Assembly: GCA_023389195.1 (NCBI GenBank)
Contig: JAEWET010000048.1
Span: 1-64,000, forward strand
DNA from: Aliihoeflea sp023389195
Lineage (GTDB): Bacteria > Pseudomonadota > Alphaproteobacteria > Rhizobiales > Rhizobiaceae
DNA length: 64,000 nt
Direction: 5' to 3'
In this document: one piece after another, positions 16,959-24,603 of the stretch
Layout of the letters: each line of letters opens with the position of its first letter
How positions within the stretch are numbered: the first letter of the stretch is position 1
Position numbers and translations under genes: made by a program
The notes under the pieces: generated by a model
Told to the model about the DNA's origin: nothing
What the model saw: only the letters and a program-made list of their open reading frames with translations
Database searches by the model: none

Positions 16959-18083
16959 ATGGCATCCGCACCCATCGCCTCAGGCATAACGCTGCGCGCC
17001 GCCCGCATCGGCGACGAGGACGCGTTGGCCGCGCTAGAGGCGCGCGTCTTCACCCATGGCCGCATCTCGCGCCGCTCCTTCCACAAGCTGATCGAGCGCT
17101 CGACCGCCGAGACGACGGTCGCGATCCTGGACGGCGTCATCGTCGGCTATTGCATGGTCCTGTTCCGCAAGGGAAGCGGCGTCGCGCGGCTCTATTCCAT
17201 CGCCGCCGACGACAAGATGCAGGGAACCGGCCTCGGCCGCACGCTGCTCGCCGCCGCCGAGCACGCCGCCTACGAGCATGGCCGCATGCTCCTGCGGCTG
17301 GAGGTGCGCGAGGACAATCCGCGCGCCATCGCGCTCTACGAGAAGAACCACTACCGCCGCATCGGCGTCGAGGACGGCTATTACGAAGACGGCGTCGCGG
17401 CGATCCGCATGGAAAAGCTGCTGCATGGCGAAGTGCGCTCGACCAAGGTGCCGTTTTACGAGCAGACCGCCGATTTCACCTGCGGCCCTTGCTGCCTGAT
17501 GATGGCGATGGCGCATTTCGACGCCGACTACGTGCCCGAGCCGGTCAAGGAGATCCGCCTGTGGCGCGAGGCGACGACGGTTTTCATGATGTCGGGCCCG
17601 GGCGGCTGCGAGCCTTTCGGCCTTGCGGTCGCCGCGCATGAACATGGCCTCAGGCCGGAAATCTTCGTCTCGCACGAAGGCCCGCTTTTCATCCAGTCGG
17701 TACGCGATGCGGAAAAGCGCCGGGTGATGCTGCTGGCGCAGATCGATTTTCGCGCCCGCATCGCAGAATACGGCGTCGCCGTCCACGATCGCGCATTCGT
17801 GCTCGACGATATTCGCCGCGCCTTGAAACAAGGACGGCTCGTCGTCGTTCTGATCTCGGGCTTCCTGATGTTCGGCAAGAAGGTGCCGCATTGGGTGCTG
17901 GCCATCGATGACGATGGCGACCACATCTTCATCCACGACCCCTGGGTCGAGGACGAGCACGGCGAGACGGCATCCGACGCGGCGAACGTGCCGGTGCCCT
18001 ATGAGATGTTCATGCGAATGGCGCAGTTCGGCCATCCCCCCTTGCGGACCGCCGTCGTGCTCGGAGACAGACGAAAAAAATGA
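16959..18083 (+). CDS. GNAT acetyltransferase fused to a C39-like papain-fold peptidase
   Basis: A 374-residue cytoplasmic two-domain protein. Residues 10-153 are a GNAT (RimI-like) domain with the acetyl-CoA loop QGTGLGR (88-94) and the helix AIALYEKNHYRRIG. Residues 160-370 resemble a C39-type cysteine peptidase: Q169 (oxyanion), C175 in FTCGPCCL, H311 in VPHWVLAID and D327 in FIHDPWV form a plausible triad. No ABC-transporter part is present, so this is not a bacteriocin exporter. The ATG at 16959 is preferred because GAGGAAG precedes it by 10 bases; the frame extends upstream to 16818. The stop overlaps the ATP-grasp gene by four bases. Substrates are unknown. Confidence 0.85.
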   Translation: MASAPIASGITLRAARIGDEDALAALEARVFTHGRISRRSFHKLIERSTAETTVAILDGVIVGYCMVLFRKGSGVARLYSIAADDKMQGTGLGRTLLAAAEHAAYEHGRMLLRLEVREDNPRAIALYEKNHYRRIGVEDGYYEDGVAAIRMEKLLHGEVRSTKVPFYEQTADFTCGPCCLMMAMAHFDADYVPEPVKEIRLWREATTVFMMSGPGGCEPFGLAVAAHEHGLRPEIFVSHEGPLFIQSVRDAEKRRVMLLAQIDFRARIAEYGVAVHDRAFVLDDIRRALKQGRLVVVLISGFLMFGKKVPHWVLAIDDDGDHIFIHDPWVEDEHGETASDAANVPVPYEMFMRMAQFGHPPLRTAVVLGDRRKK

Positions 18084-19546
18084 CCTGGGTCATCCTGACC
18101 GGCCGCAAGAGCGACCTCGACCAGTTCGAAACCCCCCACAAGATCATCACCAACCGGGACTACCTGACCCATCCGTCGCTGTTTCGCACGCAGCGGCCGA
18201 AGATCATCAACCTGTCCGGTTCCTACGCCTACCAGAGCCGCGGCTACTATGCGTCGCTGCTGGCAGGTTCGCGCGGCCACCGCATCATCCCCTCGGTCGA
18301 GACGATGATCGACCTGTCGGAAAAGAAGCTCTACGAGGCCTCGCTGCCGGAGCTGGAGCAGACGCTGAACCGGTGCCGCAAGGAACTCGGCGGCACGTTC
18401 CCGACCCGGATCGGCGTCTTCTTCGGCATCGGCCCCTCGAAGGCGTGGGATCGCTTCGCGCGGCTTCTGTTCGACTGGTTCCGCGCGCCGGCGCTGGAAG
18501 TGACGATCCGCGACAATGGCGAATGGGCCTCCATCGGCCGCGTCGGCTTCCTGCCGCTCGCCCGCATGAAGGAGGACGAGAAGACCCGCTTCCTCGAAGC
18601 GCTCGACACCTACACCGCACGCGAGTGGCGCGACACCAAGCAGCGCACGCCCTCGCGCTATTCCTTCGCGACGCTGGTCGACCCGAAGGAGGAACTGCCG
18701 CCATCCTCCATCGCCTCGCTCAAATACTGGTCGCGCATCGCGGCCAAGATGGGCGTCGAGGTGGAACCGATCGGCAAGCGCGACCTGCCGAAACTGGCGA
18801 ATTACGACGCGCTCTTCATCCGCGAGACGACGATGATCTCGAACCACACCTACCGCTTCGCGCGACGCGCACAGCAGGAGGGCATGCCCGTCATCGACGA
18901 CCCGCTGTCGATGATCCGCTGCACCAACAAGGTCTATCTGAACGAGCTGATGGAGGTGCACAACGTGCCGGTGCCGCCGACGGTGATGATCGCCGGCGCG
19001 GCGGACCTGCAGCTCGCCGCTGACATGCTCGGCTTCCCGCTTGTGCTGAAGATCCCCGACAGCGCGTTTTCGCGCGGCGTAAAGAAGGCCAATAATTTTG
19101 AAGAGTTGAAGACGCTTGCCGACAAGTGGCTGGAGGATTCCGATCTTCTGATCGCGCAGAAATATTCGCCGACCGACTATGACTGGCGGATCGGCGTCCT
19201 CGGCGGCCAACCGCTTTTTGCCGTGCAGTATCTGATGGCCAAGAAGCACTGGCAGATCGTCAATCACGACCGCCGCGGCAAACCCGACGAGGGCGGCTTC
19301 CGCGCCTTCACGCTCGCCCAGGCGCCGGCCCATGTCGTCGAGACGGCCGTGCGCGCCGCGCGTTGCGTCGGCGACGGGCTTTATGGCGTCGACCTGAAGG
19401 AAATGCCGAGCGGCGAAATCTACGTCATCGAGGTCAACGACAACCCCAATCTGGAACATGGCGTCGAGGATGCGGGCGAGAAGGACGAGGTCTGGGTGCG
19501 GCTGACCAAGTGGTTCCTGAACCGGCTGGAAAAGCAGGGGCGGTAG
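18080..19546 (+). CDS. RimK-like ATP-grasp ligase with RLAN N-terminal domain
   Basis: A 488-residue ligase of the RimK family, whose members join an amine to a carboxylate through an acyl-phosphate, often adding amino acids to a peptide or protein tail. An N-terminal RLAN-type domain (about 1-200) precedes the ATP-grasp fold (about 285-480): LGFPLVLKIPDSAFSRGV is the nucleotide-binding lysine strand and loop, and E451, N453 and N455 in VIEVNDNPNLEHG are the Mg-ATP ligands. Translation is coupled to the GNAT/C39 gene (ATGA at 18080). E. coli RimK (ribosomal S6 glutamylation) is shorter and lacks the RLAN part, so its target should not be assumed. Confidence 0.88.
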   Translation: MTWVILTGRKSDLDQFETPHKIITNRDYLTHPSLFRTQRPKIINLSGSYAYQSRGYYASLLAGSRGHRIIPSVETMIDLSEKKLYEASLPELEQTLNRCRKELGGTFPTRIGVFFGIGPSKAWDRFARLLFDWFRAPALEVTIRDNGEWASIGRVGFLPLARMKEDEKTRFLEALDTYTAREWRDTKQRTPSRYSFATLVDPKEELPPSSIASLKYWSRIAAKMGVEVEPIGKRDLPKLANYDALFIRETTMISNHTYRFARRAQQEGMPVIDDPLSMIRCTNKVYLNELMEVHNVPVPPTVMIAGAADLQLAADMLGFPLVLKIPDSAFSRGVKKANNFEELKTLADKWLEDSDLLIAQKYSPTDYDWRIGVLGGQPLFAVQYLMAKKHWQIVNHDRRGKPDEGGFRAFTLAQAPAHVVETAVRAARCVGDGLYGVDLKEMPSGEIYVIEVNDNPNLEHGVEDAGEKDEVWVRLTKWFLNRLEKQGR

Positions 19547-19575
19547 CCCGAGAATTGCAGCCCGGTCGAATCGTC

Positions 19576-19697
19576 GAGGCTTGGACCTCTGTGACGAGCA
19601 CAGAGGTGACGGCCGGCATGTAGAGGCCAGGACGAAAGCGCTTTCGCTCAGCCCTCTCCACCGTCACCTCTGTGCTCGTCACAGAGGTCCAGGCCTC
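19576..19697. repeat. Nested inverted repeat (MITE/REP-like palindrome)
   Basis: Two 37-base arms (19576-19612 and 19661-19697) are reverse complements with one mismatch. Each arm contains its own palindrome (CCTCTGTG ACGAG CACAGAGG), and the 48-base centre holds the perfect palindrome CGAAAGCGCTTTCG (19633-19646). It lies between the convergent ATP-grasp and HD genes. It looks like a dispersed palindromic element that could act as a two-way terminator; mobility is inference. Confidence 0.8.
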
Positions 19698-19734
19698 GGT
19701 GCTCAATCTGGGCGCATAAGCCGATATCTCAGGG

Positions 19735-20343
19735 TCAGCGCAGCGCCGTCTCGATCTCCACGAACCGCGCCACGAACGCGTTCTGCACCAGCAATGCAGC
19801 CTGCGGCTCCAGCGCCAGTTCGCCGGGCGTAACGCCGGTCGGGCGGCCGAAGAACTTCACCGCCTCGGCCATGCCGAACCCGGCGAGCCGGGTCGCTTCG
19901 TGATAGGCGGCGATCTGGTCGGCGCGCTTGATCGCCTTCTTGATCGGCGCGGGCAGGGCGGGCGGCAGGCCGAATCGCAGGTGGATCGCCACCTGCAGCC
20001 GGTGCTCGACGATCCGGTAGCTGTCGCCGATCTGCTGCTTGAACGGCGAGATCATGTCGCCGATCACATATTCGGGCGCATCGTGCAGCAGCGCGGCGAG
20101 GTGCCAGCGCGGCTCCAGGTCGGGCTCGATGGAACGCAGGATTTTTTCGACGACAAGCGAATGCTGCGCGACGGAAAAAGCATGCGCGCCATGCGTCTGC
20201 CCGTTCCAGCGCGCGACGCGCGCCAGCCCGTGCGCGATGTCGCCGATCTCGATATCGAGCGGAGAGGGGTCGAGAAGGTCGAGCCTGCGGCCGGAGAGCA
20301 TGCGCTGCCAGGCACGCGCGGGGGCGCCGCGCCGGTCGGGCAT
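19735..20343 (-). CDS. HD-domain phosphohydrolase (YfbR-like)
   Basis: A 202-residue metal-dependent HD protein. The metal-binding pattern is visible as H in SVAQHSLVV, then HD in LAALLHDAPEYVIGD, and the later D in AIKRADQIAAY, matching the YfbR-type 5'-nucleotidase-like group (deoxynucleoside monophosphate dephosphorylation in E. coli YfbR). The assignment to that reaction is by family only. Its ATG overlaps the stop of ygfZ by one base (TGATG), so the two are co-translated. Confidence 0.83.
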   Translation of the reverse strand: MPDRRGAPARAWQRMLSGRRLDLLDPSPLDIEIGDIAHGLARVARWNGQTHGAHAFSVAQHSLVVEKILRSIEPDLEPRWHLAALLHDAPEYVIGDMISPFKQQIGDSYRIVEHRLQVAIHLRFGLPPALPAPIKKAIKRADQIAAYHEATRLAGFGMAEAVKFFGRPTGVTPGELALEPQAALLVQNAFVARFVEIETALR

Positions 20344-21188
20344 CAGTCGGCCGCGGTGGTTTCGGGCAGCGTGTAGCGCGCCCAGGCGGGGATCGTCAGC
20401 GTCAGCCTGGCATCGCCCGCGAGGATGTCGTGACCGGCGTCCAGCGCATCCTTGACGCGGTCGATGCGCACGATGGCGATGCCGGCGCCGTCCGCGCTCG
20501 AACCGAGCGTGCCGATCGGACGTCCGTTGACGGTGATCTCGGTGCCCGATTCGGGCAACGCATCCTGGCTATTCGCGATCATGACCCGCCGCCTTGCAGT
20601 ACCGCGATGCTGCATGCGCGAGACCACCTCCTGACCGACGAAGCATCCCTTCTTCAGCCCGACGCCGCCATTCTGGTCGTAGAGGACATCGTGCGGGAAG
20701 ACGTCGGCAAGCGCGAAATCAGTGCCGCTTTCGGCAATGCCGTTTTGGGCGCGAAGCGCGGTCCAGGCCACCTCGTCTGTCGTCGCGGCCGGCGCAGCTT
20801 CATGGTGTCGCCAGACCGGTTCGGCGAAACGCAGGTCGCGCACGCTTGAATCGGATTGCGAGGCGCTGGAATCATCGCCCCATGAAGCGGCGACAAGTAC
20901 TTGTTCCTGGATGGCAATCGTCACCTTGGCGCGCAGTTTGTAGATGGTGAGCCGCTTGGCCAGATCGTCGGCGATGTCGCTCCGGCAATCGAGCCGCAAC
21001 CCATCGTCCATGCGCGAGATCAGGAAATCGAACAGGATCTTGCCCTGCGGCGTCAACAGCGCGCCGGGTTTCGCCTCGTCCGCGGCAAGCGCCGCGAGAT
21101 CCGGCGTGATGAGGTTCTGCAGGAAGTGCTCGGCCTCCAGCCCGTCGACGGTGACGAAAGCGCGGGAGGGGAGGTGAACGGTCGGCAT
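20343..21188 (-). CDS. ygfZ: Folate-binding Fe-S cluster factor YgfZ (GcvT-like)
   Basis: A 281-residue tetrahydrofolate-binding protein of the YgfZ family, needed for repair or maintenance of certain Fe-S enzymes. The family fingerprint KGCFVGQEVVSRMQHRG is present (about residues 183-199), with the GcvT-like fold around it. The ATG at 21188 (MPTVHLPSRAFV) is chosen; the frame opens five codons earlier. It overlaps the downstream HD gene by one base. Confidence 0.88.
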   Translation of the reverse strand: MPTVHLPSRAFVTVDGLEAEHFLQNLITPDLAALAADEAKPGALLTPQGKILFDFLISRMDDGLRLDCRSDIADDLAKRLTIYKLRAKVTIAIQEQVLVAASWGDDSSASQSDSSVRDLRFAEPVWRHHEAAPAATTDEVAWTALRAQNGIAESGTDFALADVFPHDVLYDQNGGVGLKKGCFVGQEVVSRMQHRGTARRRVMIANSQDALPESGTEITVNGRPIGTLGSSADGAGIAIVRIDRVKDALDAGHDILAGDARLTLTIPAWARYTLPETTAAD

Positions 21189-21266
21189 GGAGCGACTCGG
21201 CATCTGTATCTGTTTCGGTGACGCCGCTTAGGTAGGCGCAAGCGCGCGCCGGGGCAAGCCGATGGC

Positions 21267-21965
21267 CTACTCGCCGCCTACGAAGAATTCCCATTCGCCA
21301 TCCGGCGAGATGCCGACGCGAAAGAAGATATAGGTGCCGTAGGCCTTCATCTCCTCGTAGTCGCCGGCGGTGACGAGCTTGAAGAGTTCGACGCGCTGGG
21401 GCGGCGTCAAGGTTTCGATCGGAATGGCCATGAAATAGGGCCAGGCATAGATCTCGTCATCCGTGCCGATGTCGAGATGAACGAAGCCGGCGGCGAGCAC
21501 CTCGTAGAGGATAGCAAGGATTTCATGCCCTTCATCGTCGCCCGAAAGGCTCTTCAGATGGTCGATCGGATCGCCCTCGACAGCGGAGAGCGATAGCTGC
21601 GTCGCATTCGCGCCGGTGGAGAGCAGCGCGCGCAGCGCCTCGACGTCGCCGGCCTTGCAGGCCTCCATGATGCGCTCGCGCATGCGCCGGACCGGTTCCG
21701 GCAGCAGCATCAGATCGTAGAGGATACGCGGCGTCGCCTCGGGCGCGGACTGGCCGGGCGTTCCCGGACGGATCGGGTCGGGCAGGGGCACTTCGAGGGC
21801 GGGAAGGTCCGGACCGCGCTCGACGGCCGGCGCTTGCGGATCGCCTTCCGGTTCCTCGGGAGCTTCGAACTGCGTTTCCTGCAACTCGCTGAAGGCGTGG
21901 ACGGGCAGGGCGAACAAAAGCGCGCACATGCAGGGAATCGACAGGCGGAGAGCGGCGTTCATCAT
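21267..21965 (-). CDS. Exported hypothetical protein with an ankyrin-like segment
   Basis: A 232-residue protein I do not recognise beyond a rhizobial hypothetical. It starts with a signal peptide (MMNAALRLSIPCMCALLFAL..., cleavage near VHA-F at about 24), then an acidic Pro-rich linker (about 25-75), then a folded part. Residues 97-118 (ERIMEACKAGDVEALRALLS) look like one ankyrin repeat, followed by TGANATQL. The C-terminal half is rich in aromatic and acidic residues (EIYAWPYFMAIPIE, WEFFVGGE). The next gene downstream on the minus strand is ygfZ, 78 bases away. Confidence 0.7.
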   Translation of the reverse strand: MMNAALRLSIPCMCALLFALPVHAFSELQETQFEAPEEPEGDPQAPAVERGPDLPALEVPLPDPIRPGTPGQSAPEATPRILYDLMLLPEPVRRMRERIMEACKAGDVEALRALLSTGANATQLSLSAVEGDPIDHLKSLSGDDEGHEILAILYEVLAAGFVHLDIGTDDEIYAWPYFMAIPIETLTPPQRVELFKLVTAGDYEEMKAYGTYIFFRVGISPDGEWEFFVGGE

Positions 21966-22013
21966 CGTATGAACGCTAACACGACAGCGCAGAATGCGCC
22001 CGCGGCAAAATGG

Positions 22014-22271
22014 TCAGTGCAACCTCTTGTCGCCATCGAACGCGCCCGAAAGCGCCAGCTTGCGCATCTTTTCCAGAAGCAGCACGGCCGAATCCTCACC
22101 GGCTGTCTTGACGAGTTCGCGCAGCGCCGTCGAAAGCGCCGCCTCGGCGATGATTTCCGGTTCGATCCCCGCCGACAGGCCTTCGGCCCACGCCTCGCAA
22201 TGGCTTTCGACCGCCGTCAGCCGCTTTTCCTCGCGGATGATCGCGTCGATGTCGTTGAGGCTGTAGTTCAT
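22014..22271 (-). CDS. Small conserved hypothetical protein
   Basis: An 85-residue soluble, helical, acidic protein starting MNYSLNDIDAIIREEKRL and containing CEAWAEGLSAGIEPEIIAEA. There is no signal peptide or membrane segment and no motif I can name. Codon use and GC match the neighbours, and the AT-rich 121 bases upstream look like a promoter region. It lies among minus-strand genes with its own upstream gap. Probably real; function unknown. Confidence 0.65.
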   Translation of the reverse strand: MNYSLNDIDAIIREEKRLTAVESHCEAWAEGLSAGIEPEIIAEAALSTALRELVKTAGEDSAVLLLEKMRKLALSGAFDGDKRLH

Positions 22272-22392
22272 CGGCTAACCCCTGGCGCCGCGTTCATCGG
22301 CATTTGGCATTTGTCGTTCAGGACTGGTTAAGCCTTTCTACCACAGCAAAAATGTCACGCATCGAGACTTTGATTAAAAAGTTAATCGAATA

Positions 22393-22764
22393 CTAATTGC
22401 CGAAGCGTGCGGCGGTATCGCGGGTAAGCTTCTCGCCTTCTTTCATGTAGCGCGAAATGGCTTCGATCGCCGACGGGGTGCAGCGCGTATAGTTGGCTTC
22501 GAAAGCCTGGTAGCCGGCGTTGAAGTTGGCGACGAACTTGGCGCGGCGCACCTCGTCCGGGTCCTCGGCTTCCAACAGCCGCTCCATGTGGTCGAGCCAC
22601 TCGTCGCTCGCCTCGCCGCACAGATTGCGCAGGAAATGCAGCGATCCCAGAACTTCCGAAAGCCGCACGAGATTGGCTTCGAAAGGCGAATCCGCCGCGC
22701 GTGCGCCGGCGCCCGGAGCAACGCTCAGGCCGGCGATCAGGAGGATTCGGAAGAGAAGGGGCAT
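22393..22764 (-). CDS. TIGR02301-type exported protein
   Basis: A 123-residue protein with a signal peptide (MPLLFRILLIAGLSVAPGAGA..., cleavage near ARA-A at about 23). The mature part contains LVRLSEVLGSLHFLRNLCG..WLDHMERLLEAEDPDE and FNAGYQAFEANYTRCTPSA, the pattern I associate with the rhizobial family TIGR02301, function unknown. Two Cys (in NLCGE and YTRCTP) could form a periplasmic disulfide. It lies 89 bases downstream of the Nudix gene, a pairing common in the order. Confidence 0.75.
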   Translation of the reverse strand: MPLLFRILLIAGLSVAPGAGARAADSPFEANLVRLSEVLGSLHFLRNLCGEASDEWLDHMERLLEAEDPDEVRRAKFVANFNAGYQAFEANYTRCTPSAIEAISRYMKEGEKLTRDTAARFGN

Positions 22765-22853
22765 GCAGCAGTGCGGTCCGTCAGGTGAAGGTCTTCGTTT
22801 AGAACATCACACCGAAAAGTGGTATCCGGCATGCGCTATATTCTGCGGCCGAT

Positions 22854-23264
22854 CTATTCATCCGTGTTCGGGCCGGATTGTGACGCGGCGATCTCGCGCG
22901 CGAATTCCAGCGTCGATGAGGTGATGTCGAGCCGTTCCATCTCGCCGATGGTGAACCAGCCGAGGCTTTCCGCATCGTCGCCGGCGACGGCAGTGCCAGC
23001 GGCCTCATGCGCGAGGAACACGTCGAGCTCGTAGACCATATCCTCGCCCTCGATCTCGATCCGCCGCAGGAGCGTCAACCCACCTGCGACGAGCCCCGTC
23101 TCCTCCGCCAGTTCGCGCCGTGCCGCACCCTCGGCGCTTTCGCGCGGCTCGCAGCGCCCGCCCGGAAACGCGTATTGGCCCCGCGCCGCGCCGCGCCCGC
23201 GCCTGACCAGCAGGAAGCGGCCGTCCCGCAAGAGCGCCACGGAGGCGGCGGCGATGCGCTTCAT
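22854..23264 (-). CDS. Nudix hydrolase
   Basis: A 136-residue Nudix enzyme that hydrolyses a nucleoside diphosphate linked to another moiety; the substrate is not evident. The Nudix box is complete: G36 at its start, then REL and EETG in GAARRELAEETGL (about 36-58). The N terminus (MKRIAAASVALLRDGRFLLV) is the usual first strand. The protein is close to the minimal MutT length, so an oxidised-nucleotide or NADH-like substrate is possible but unproven. Confidence 0.85.
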   Translation of the reverse strand: MKRIAAASVALLRDGRFLLVRRGRGAARGQYAFPGGRCEPRESAEGAARRELAEETGLVAGGLTLLRRIEIEGEDMVYELDVFLAHEAAGTAVAGDDAESLGWFTIGEMERLDITSSTLEFAREIAASQSGPNTDE

Positions 23265-23310
23265 CGGATAGGCTCTCCCGTTCGTCGGTCAGCTCCACTA
23301 AATAGAGCGC

Positions 23311-24069
23311 ATGTGTGGACGTTTCGTATTGACTCAGACGGCGGCTCAGATCGAGGCCCTGTTCGCGATCATGCCGCTCGAGGGTGGCCTGGCGCCGCGC
23401 TACAACATTGCGCCGACGCAGCCGATCCTGATGATCGCCGCCGGCTATCGCCGCGAGCCGGGTTCGAACCTTCCCGACCGCCGCGCCGAACTGGTGCGCT
23501 GGGGCTTGCTGCCGTCATGGGTCAAGGACGTGAAGGCGTTTCCGCTGCTGATCAATGCGCGGTCGGAAACGGTGGCCGAGAAGAATGCATTCCGCGCCGC
23601 GCTGCGCCACCGGCGCACCTTGGTGCCTGCATCGGGCTTCTATGAGTGGAAACGGGACGGGAAGGGCAGGCCGCAGCCCTTCTTCCTCAAGCCGCGCCAT
23701 GGCGGCGCGGTGGCCTTTGCCGGTCTGATGGAAACCTTCATCGACCCGAACGGCAGCGAAATGGATACCGGCGCGATCCTGACGACATCCGCCAACGAAA
23801 CGCTGGCGCCGATCCACGACCGGATGCCGGTTGTCATCCACGAGCAGGATTTTGCCGAATGGCTCGACTGCGTCGGCAACGAGCCGCGCGACGTCGCGCA
23901 TCTGATGCGCCCGGCCGAGCCGGATCTGTTCGAGGCGATCCCGGTGTCGGACCGCGTCAACAAGGTCGCCAATGACGACCCCGCTCTTGTCCACCCGGCG
24001 CTGGTCGCGCCGGAACCTGTCGTCGAGAAGAAGCCGAAGCCGAAAACGGATCAGCTCAACCTCTTTTAG
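23311..24069 (+). CDS. SRAP-domain protein (YedK/HMCES family)
   Basis: A 252-residue SOS response-associated peptidase-type protein. Family members cross-link to abasic sites in single-stranded DNA through the N-terminal Cys. All key residues are present: C2 after Met removal (MCGRF), N82 in LLINARSE, E112 in GFYEWKR and H169 in APIHDRMPV. A Lys/Pro-rich tail (EKKPKPKTDQLNLF) follows the domain. I saw no GTTC-N7-GTTC LexA box in the short upstream gap, so SOS control is not supported by sequence. Confidence 0.92.
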   Translation: MCGRFVLTQTAAQIEALFAIMPLEGGLAPRYNIAPTQPILMIAAGYRREPGSNLPDRRAELVRWGLLPSWVKDVKAFPLLINARSETVAEKNAFRAALRHRRTLVPASGFYEWKRDGKGRPQPFFLKPRHGGAVAFAGLMETFIDPNGSEMDTGAILTTSANETLAPIHDRMPVVIHEQDFAEWLDCVGNEPRDVAHLMRPAEPDLFEAIPVSDRVNKVANDDPALVHPALVAPEPVVEKKPKPKTDQLNLF

Positions 24070-24073
24070 CCTC

Positions 24074-24241
24074 TCAGGCCGACTTCTTCATCGTCTGCTG
24101 CGATTTCTGATCCGCCGTGCGCTTGCGCGGTGCGGCGAGGACGGCCGCCAGGATCGCGGCCGGGCCGATGTTGCGGTAGTGCTGGGTCAGCGACATGTAT
24201 TCGGCGCGTTGGCGTTCGGTCTTGGTGGCGAGGACGGGCAT
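24074..24241 (-). CDS. Small basic hypothetical protein (55 residues)
   Basis: A 55-codon frame starting MPVLATKTERQRAEYMSLTQ and ending KSQQTMKKSA. A Shine-Dalgarno GGAG lies about 8-10 bases before the ATG at 24241. It has high third-position GC like the neighbours and ends five bases from the convergent SRAP gene. There is a central hydrophobic helix (IGPAAILAAVLAA) and basic ends. I cannot name a family; conservation in relatives would decide whether it is real. Confidence 0.5.
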   Translation of the reverse strand: MPVLATKTERQRAEYMSLTQHYRNIGPAAILAAVLAAPRKRTADQKSQQTMKKSA

Positions 24242-24425
24242 TTCTCAATCTCCATATCGTTGTTCGGCGGCTACCCGCCCGAGGTGGGGATCGAATAAGA
24301 CCAAAGCTTGGCCGCAGGGATGGGTGATGCGGACAATTCAGTTCAATTTGTACCGGCATGCTTAACGCATTCTTTATGCGGCATTTTTGCCACGCGAACG
24401 GCCATTTGGCGGCCGTATTTCCGCC

Positions 24426-24454
24426 CTTGACGCGCCTTGATGGCAGCGCGATAA
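24426..24454 (+). promoter_or_regulatory. Promoter candidate for cysS
   Basis: CTTGAC (24426-24431, the exact rhizobial -35), 17-base spacer, CGATAA (24449-24454). Transcription would begin near 24460, immediately before a 14-codon leader ORF. Confidence 0.5.
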
Positions 24455-24462
24455 AGCAGGCC

Positions 24463-24583
24463 ATGAAAACGCAGCTCGCCATTACCGGCATTTGCATTAT
24501 CGGCTAGCAGCCTGCTGGTCCGGACGTTTTCGCCCTTCCGATCGTGAACGAGAAAACCTCCCGGCCAGCCGGTGGAGGGCTAG
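24463..24583 (+). promoter_or_regulatory. Structured cysS leader with a 14-codon upstream ORF
   Basis: A short ORF (24463-24507, MKTQLAITGICIIG, one Cys codon near its end) is followed by an extended hairpin: 24514-24518 with 24565-24569, 24520-24523 with 24561-24564, and 24526-24531 with 24552-24557. An outer helix (24504-24508 with 24579-24583) includes the ORF's stop codon. This layout resembles leader-peptide regulation of cysS, but no U-tract terminator is visible. The region 24242-24425 before it holds nothing else I can identify. Confidence 0.35.
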
Positions 24584-24603
24584 TTCCGTGGGAAGGTTGA
24601 CGC

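Noticed and set aside
19434..19706. 90-residue minus-strand frame beginning MSTEAWTSVTSTEVT
   Set aside because: Its N-terminal part is the inverted repeat and the rest is antisense to the ATP-grasp gene.
22374..22385. TTAA-N4-TTAA resembling a CtrA site near 22380
   Set aside because: The spacing is four, not seven; the region is just AT-rich.
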